From: Mycobacteriaceae bacterium
GTDB lineage: Bacteria > Actinomycetota > Actinomycetes > Mycobacteriales > Mycobacteriaceae
Assembly (NCBI GenBank): GCA_029977845.1
Contig: JAPOKC010000016.1
Coordinates: 1-60,872, forward strand
Length of the DNA stretch: 60,872 nucleotides
Direction of reading: 5' to 3'
The notes under the pieces were generated by a model that had not been told where the DNA came from, searched no databases, and worked only from the letters and a program-made list of their open reading frames with translations. Made by a program: the position numbers and the translations under genes. The stretch's first letter is position 1. Each line of letters opens with the position of its first letter. Shown one piece after another: positions 57,242 through 60,872 of this stretch.

Positions 57242-58435
57242 TCAGCTGGCGGCAAGGCGGCGAATCGCAGGCGCGGCGGTCGCGCTGTGCAGCACCAGGC
57301 TCAGCGTGACCGCGACCACCACGACCGTGCCGATCACATCGGCGTTCTCGATGTCGCCGCGGTTGATCACCAGCAGGCCCAGCACCACGGTTCCGATACC
57401 GCGCGGCCCGAACCAGCCGATGAACAGCCGACTGGATCTCGGGACGTCGGTGCGTATCAGCGAGATCAGCACCGCGACGAGGCGCACCGCGAAGACCGCG
57501 AGCACAGCGAACAGGATCACCCGCCAGCCGGCACGCTGCCAGCCGTCGACCACCGCGAAGGCCCCGAACATCGCGAACACCATCAGTTCCAGCAGCTGCG
57601 CGGTGGCGTCGCAGACCTGGGTCGGCAGCACGTCATCGTGCTTGTTCCGCGAGAGGAACGAGAACGCCAGTCCACCGGTGAACGCGGCGACGAAACCGCT
57701 CGCGCCCACCCCCTCGCCCACCATGAAGCAGACGAAGGCCAGAGCCAGCGTGGCCAGCTGCGCCCAGGTGTCGCTCATCCAGTGTTTGCGACGCGACCAG
57801 GTGACCACCCATCCGCCGAGCACACCGATGGCCGCACCGGCCAGCAGCGAGACGATCTCGGTGGAGAGGATGAACCGGATCCAGTGGTTGCGGCCGTCGT
57901 TCTGCTGGGAGGCCAGTCCGAGGGCGATCAGCAGAATCGCCAGGGCGAAACCGTCATAGAAACCGCTCTCCACCGACAGCGCGTGCCGAACCCGTTCGGG
58001 AATCCGGCTGTCCCGGAGCAGGGCGTCGATCAGCGCGGCCTCGGTCGGGGCGACGATCGCCCCCAGACACACCGCCTCCCACCACGGCAGAACCGGCAGC
58101 ACCACCGCCGCGGTCAGGGTGCCCAGTAGCACCGTGAGCGGGATCCCGACCACCAGCAGCCGCAGTGTCACCGGACCGTGCATCCGGATCCGGTCGAGGC
58201 GCAACTCGGCGGCCTGGTTGAACAGGATCAGCGCGAGCGCCAACTGTGCGAGAACGGTGTAGCCCTCGGTACCCGGACCCGCTTCGAGAAGATGTAAACC
58301 GAACGGGCCCAACGCCATACCGATGAGCATGAAGATCAGTGCCGGGGCGACGAATCGCCTGTTGACCTGTTCAGAGACCAGCGCGTAGCAGAGAACCAGC
58401 ACCGCGAGGACGAGCGGTGTCGTCTGGAGGTGCAC
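57242..58435 (-). CDS. CPA1-type cation:proton antiporter
   Basis: 397 aa, 12 helices. ALALILFNQAAEL, GAIVAPTEAALIDALL, and GWFGPRGIGTVVLGLLV fit the NhaP/CPA1 family. The transport-site motif, usually ESxxNDG, reads ESGFYDG: Glu156 and Asp161 are kept but the Asn is Tyr160. This may alter ion stoichiometry. The C-terminus is short, without a cytosolic regulatory tail. GTG 58435 overlaps the deacetylase stop by 1 nt. Confidence 0.9.
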   Translation of the reverse strand: MHLQTTPLVLAVLVLCYALVSEQVNRRFVAPALIFMLIGMALGPFGLHLLEAGPGTEGYTVLAQLALALILFNQAAELRLDRIRMHGPVTLRLLVVGIPLTVLLGTLTAAVVLPVLPWWEAVCLGAIVAPTEAALIDALLRDSRIPERVRHALSVESGFYDGFALAILLIALGLASQQNDGRNHWIRFILSTEIVSLLAGAAIGVLGGWVVTWSRRKHWMSDTWAQLATLALAFVCFMVGEGVGASGFVAAFTGGLAFSFLSRNKHDDVLPTQVCDATAQLLELMVFAMFGAFAVVDGWQRAGWRVILFAVLAVFAVRLVAVLISLIRTDVPRSSRLFIGWFGPRGIGTVVLGLLVINRGDIENADVIGTVVVVAVTLSLVLHSATAAPAIRRLAAS

Positions 58436-59286
58436 TAGACGCCGTTATTGGGGCCGCCACTGTTGGCGCCGGGGATGTCGGTGATCGGGAAGTTCGGCAT
58501 CGGCGCCGGCGACGGGGTGGCCGGCAACGTCGGGATCTGATCAGCCGGGATGTCGTGCAGGGCTTCACCGGCAACGACCGGCGGACCGTTCTCACGGCTG
58601 CCGTACACACTGCCCGGCGCCCGCTGACCGAGCAGTTCGCCCACTGTCACCAAGTGGTAGCCGTTGGCCTTGAGAACGGGAAGGAACTGGTACACCAAGT
58701 CCACCGTCGAGGAGTACGAGTCGTGGAAAAGCACGACCGACCCGGGCTTGATCTGAGTCATCAGCATGTAGCGGGTGGCGGCGGTGTTGGAGTCGTTGAT
58801 CCAGTCGAACGGGATGACGTCCCAGAGGATTCCGGCCAGACCGTCCTTGGCCGCCACGGCGTTGACGCTCCCGTCGGTCAGCCCGCCCGGTGGGCGCCAG
58901 ATGTCAGGCGTGATTCCGGTCGCGGCGGTGATGGCGTCCTGCGCCTTGGACAACTGCTCCGGCACGAACTGTGCAGGGATCGTCGTCATATTGGGGTGTT
59001 CCCAGGTGTGGTTGCCGATCTCCATGCCGGCCTGCGCGACCCGTCTGGCGCCGTCTGGGTTGGCGGCCACCTTGTTGCCGATCATGAAGAAGGTGGCCTT
59101 GGCGCCGGCGTCGGCGAGTACCTGCAGGAGCCGGTCGGTGTAGGGCGTGGGACCGTCGTCGAAGGTGAAGGCGACGCACTTGTCTTTCCTGCAGTCCACG
59201 GATGTCGGCTGCGGCTCGGCGCCGGCGCAACCGGCGACCACCAGTGCGACGGCCGCCCACACGCTGACGAGTCTCCGTCCTGCCAC
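58435..59286 (-). CDS. Polysaccharide deacetylase lipoprotein, Rv1096-like
   Basis: 283 aa. Lipobox VAGC (Cys20), then a NodB domain: TFDDGP (41-46, Asp43/Asp44), HTWEHP (93-98, zinc His93 and His97), RPPGG (131-135), DWIND and VLFHDS (His188). A Pro/Asn-rich tail follows. Removes N-acetyl groups from peptidoglycan or a similar glycan outside the cell; Rv1096 is reported as a peptidoglycan deacetylase linked to lysozyme resistance. Closely follows the remnant at 59296. Confidence 0.92.
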   Translation of the reverse strand: MAGRRLVSVWAAVALVVAGCAGAEPQPTSVDCRKDKCVAFTFDDGPTPYTDRLLQVLADAGAKATFFMIGNKVAANPDGARRVAQAGMEIGNHTWEHPNMTTIPAQFVPEQLSKAQDAITAATGITPDIWRPPGGLTDGSVNAVAAKDGLAGILWDVIPFDWINDSNTAATRYMLMTQIKPGSVVLFHDSYSSTVDLVYQFLPVLKANGYHLVTVGELLGQRAPGSVYGSRENGPPVVAGEALHDIPADQIPTLPATPSPAPMPNFPITDIPGANSGGPNNGV

Positions 59287-59295
59287 GGGTGAAGT

Positions 59296-59691
59296 TTACC
59301 CGGCTTGTTGGTTGTGCCTGGCCAGCCGATCGAGCCACTGCTGCCGCCAGGCCTGGGTGCGCGCCACTTCATTGAAAGTGAAGAACTGAAGACCGGCGAG
59401 CTCCGGTCCGATTCCCGCGACCAGGCGATCCGGCCGGTATCCGCCCGGCAGGAAGAAACGCAGGAGCATGTTGTTCTGCTTGAGCAGGTATCGCGCGGAG
59501 GGTCCAAGGCCCAGGGTGCCGAGATGCGCACGAGTTTCTGGCGTGTCACCGCGCCGGGGAGGCCGCAACCCGGCGGCGGCCAGGCCGGCGAAGTGTGCCA
59601 TGTCCACCATGAGGTAGGCGCCCACCTCGTCGGCAATCTCGCGGGACGCGATCGTCAGTGCTCTGATCCGTTCGGAGTCGCTTCGGGTCAC
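59296..59691 (-). pseudogene. Chimeric remnant: GlyA active-site fragment joined to a MetF-like C-terminus
   Basis: A 131-codon open frame. Residues about 12-43 ([20 protein letters not shown]) match serine hydroxymethyltransferase, the strand leading to its PLP site. Residues about 58-131 ([48 protein letters not shown]) match the end of actinobacterial methylenetetrahydrofolate reductase-like proteins. Neither part can make a working enzyme; the SHMT lysine is absent. Upstream the frame is closed by a TGA. glyA normally lies near phoH2 in mycobacteria, so deletion or recombination is likely. A true short gene is less likely. Confidence 0.6.
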
Positions 59692-59744
59692 TCGAAGTCA
59701 GCACGAATTACTCAAGCGCGCAGTCGAACTGATCGGGACGGGCA

Positions 59745-60872
59745 CTACGGCAGCGCGCCGGGACTGATCTCCTCGAGCATCTCGGTGACCAGCGCCGCGA
59801 TCGGGGACCGCTCGCTGCGCATCAACGTGATGTGAGCGAACAGCGGATGGCCCTTGAGCTTCTCGATCACCGCTGCGACACCGTCGTGACGGCCCACCCG
59901 CAGGTTGTCGCGCTGGGCCACATCATGGGTGAGTACCACCCGCGATCCGGCGCCGAGCCGGGACAGTACGGTCAGCAACACGTTGCGTTCCAGTGACTGG
60001 GCCTCATCGACGATGACGAACGAATCGTGCAGCGAGCGCCCGCGGATGTGGGTCAGCGGAAGGACTTCGAGCATTCCGCGGGAGAGCACTTCCTCCAGCA
60101 CCGCCGGACTGGCCAGGCCCTCGAGCGTGTCGAACACGGCCTGGGCCCACGGGCCCATCTTCTCGCTCTCGCTGCCGGGCAGATATCCCAGTTCCTGGCC
60201 GCCGACGGCATAGAGCGGACGGAACACCACGACCTTGCGCTGGCTTCGCCGTTCGAGCACGGCCTCCAGTCCCGCGCACAACGCCAGCGCCGACTTACCG
60301 GTGCCGGCCTTTCCGCCGAGCGAGACGATGCCCACCGACTCGTCGAGCAGCAGATCCAGCGCGACCCGTTGTTCGGCGGATCGTCCGCGCAGGCCGAAGA
60401 CCTCGCGGTCCCCGCGCACGAGTTGCACCTTCTTGTCCGCGTTGACCCGACCGAGTGCGTGCGATCCGCCGCCGAGCAATCGGACTCCGGTGTGGCAGGG
60501 CAGATCACGTGCGTCGGCGAGATCGACCTCGCCCTCGGCGAACAACGTGGCGACATCGTCGTGCGAGACGTCGAGTTCGTCCATACCGGTCCAGCCGGAG
60601 GTGATCACGTCCTGGGCGTGGTACTCGTCGGCGAGAAGTCCGACCGCACCCGCCTTGACCCGCAGCGGGATGTCCTTACTGACCAGCGTCACCAGCTTGC
60701 CCTCAGCGGCCAGGTTCGCCGCGCACGCCAGGATGCGGGCGTCGTTGGTGTCGGTGCGGAAGCCGGCCGGCAGCACGGTCTGATCGCTGTGGTTCAGCTC
60801 GACGTGCAACGTTCCGCCTTGTGTCCCAACGGGAATCGGCTGATCGAGCCTGCCATGTTCGATGCGCATGTC
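59745..60872 (-). CDS. phoH2: PhoH2 PIN-PhoH ATPase/RNase, N-terminus outside the window
   Basis: The frame is open to the last base (codon GAC at 60870-60872), so an apparent ATG at 60869 is internal; about 58 residues of the PIN domain lie beyond the edge. Visible are the rest of the PIN domain ([24 protein letters not shown]), the linker, and the PhoH ATPase with Walker [10 protein letters not shown] and Walker [11 protein letters not shown], followed by [12 protein letters not shown] and [12 protein letters not shown]. PhoH2 unwinds and cleaves RNA in mycobacteria and is preceded by a small antitoxin gene, not visible here. Confidence 0.95.
   Translation of the reverse strand, partial: DMRIEHGRLDQPIPVGTQGGTLHVELNHSDQTVLPAGFRTDTNDARILACAANLAAEGKLVTLVSKDIPLRVKAGAVGLLADEYHAQDVITSGWTGMDELDVSHDDVATLFAEGEVDLADARDLPCHTGVRLLGGGSHALGRVNADKKVQLVRGDREVFGLRGRSAEQRVALDLLLDESVGIVSLGGKAGTGKSALALCAGLEAVLERRSQRKVVVFRPLYAVGGQELGYLPGSESEKMGPWAQAVFDTLEGLASPAVLEEVLSRGMLEVLPLTHIRGRSLHDSFVIVDEAQSLERNVLLTVLSRLGAGSRVVLTHDVAQRDNLRVGRHDGVAAVIEKLKGHPLFAHITLMRSERSPIAALVTEMLEEISPGALP

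Noticed and set aside
59082..59636. Second minus frame across the remnant and the deacetylase start
   Set aside because: Trp/Ser/Pro-rich shadow; the frame at 59296-59691 carries the GlyA and MetF-like similarity.

Overview
The window is mycobacterial chromosome, most likely from a rapidly growing species (Mycobacterium/Mycolicibacterium). The evidence is high GC content, an MspA-type porin at the left edge, mycothiol (mshB), coenzyme F420 (fbiC) and PIM/LAM (pimE, lpqW) genes, an MmpL transporter, WS/DGAT-type acyltransferases and mycobacterial DUF families. As I remember the M. tuberculosis map, the backbone follows Rv1178 to Rv1095 in inverted orientation, broken by blocks typical of fast growers. 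All names come from reading the protein sequences; no database search was run.

Layout. 0-12.4 kb: partial porin, then a mostly minus-strand block: dapC, fdxC, fbiC, a secreted protein of unknown role, the operon typA-lpqW-mshB-membrane protein, mutT2, phhB and pimE. 12.5-18.7 kb: two Ala/Pro-rich secreted proteins, a WS/DGAT acyltransferase, a DNA-glycosylase-fold gene coupled to a 48-residue DUF1059 gene, and a DUF485-ActP acetate uptake pair closed by a clear terminator. 18.7-24.3 kb: small DUF5302 protein, F420/flavin split-barrel protein, methyltransferase, GntR regulator divergent from a sirtuin, and methyltransferase plus intact MmpL13-like transporter. 24.3-24.7 kb: a plus-strand unit holding only a 37-45 codon ORF and its own terminator.

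24.7-39.7 kb is an acyl-CoA/lipid region: SDR plus nitronate monooxygenase, methylacyl-CoA racemase, EchA10, CPBP protein, gamma-carbonic anhydrase, fasciclin protein, hydratase plus thiolase, DUF3556-DoxX-acyltransferase, SDR, hydrolases and an orphan Mce-associated pair. The SDR and thiolase promoters share a 17-bp operator-like element. 39.7-44.3 kb: 2-keto-acid decarboxylase, a DUF4352 lipoprotein, small membrane proteins and a secreted cadherin-like protein. 44.3-57.2 kb: ychF, DUF6542 protein, ispH, the xseA-xseB operon, epimerase-SDR-AI-2E exporter operon, dienelactone hydrolase, DUF4245 protein, glpX and fumC. 57.2-60.9 kb: a 20-bp perfect inverted repeat, a CPA1 antiporter, a polysaccharide deacetylase lipoprotein, a chimeric GlyA/MetF-like remnant and phoH2, which runs off the right edge.

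Many genes are coupled by 4-nt GTGA/ATGA overlaps. Many monocistronic genes show TANNNT followed by six bases and then the start codon, the usual layout of mycobacterial leaderless promoters. The least explained items are the 24.4-kb small transcription unit, the shared operator, the two long inverted repeats, the chimeric remnant and a few small ORFs. I saw no CRISPR array, rRNA, tRNA, prophage or insertion sequence.
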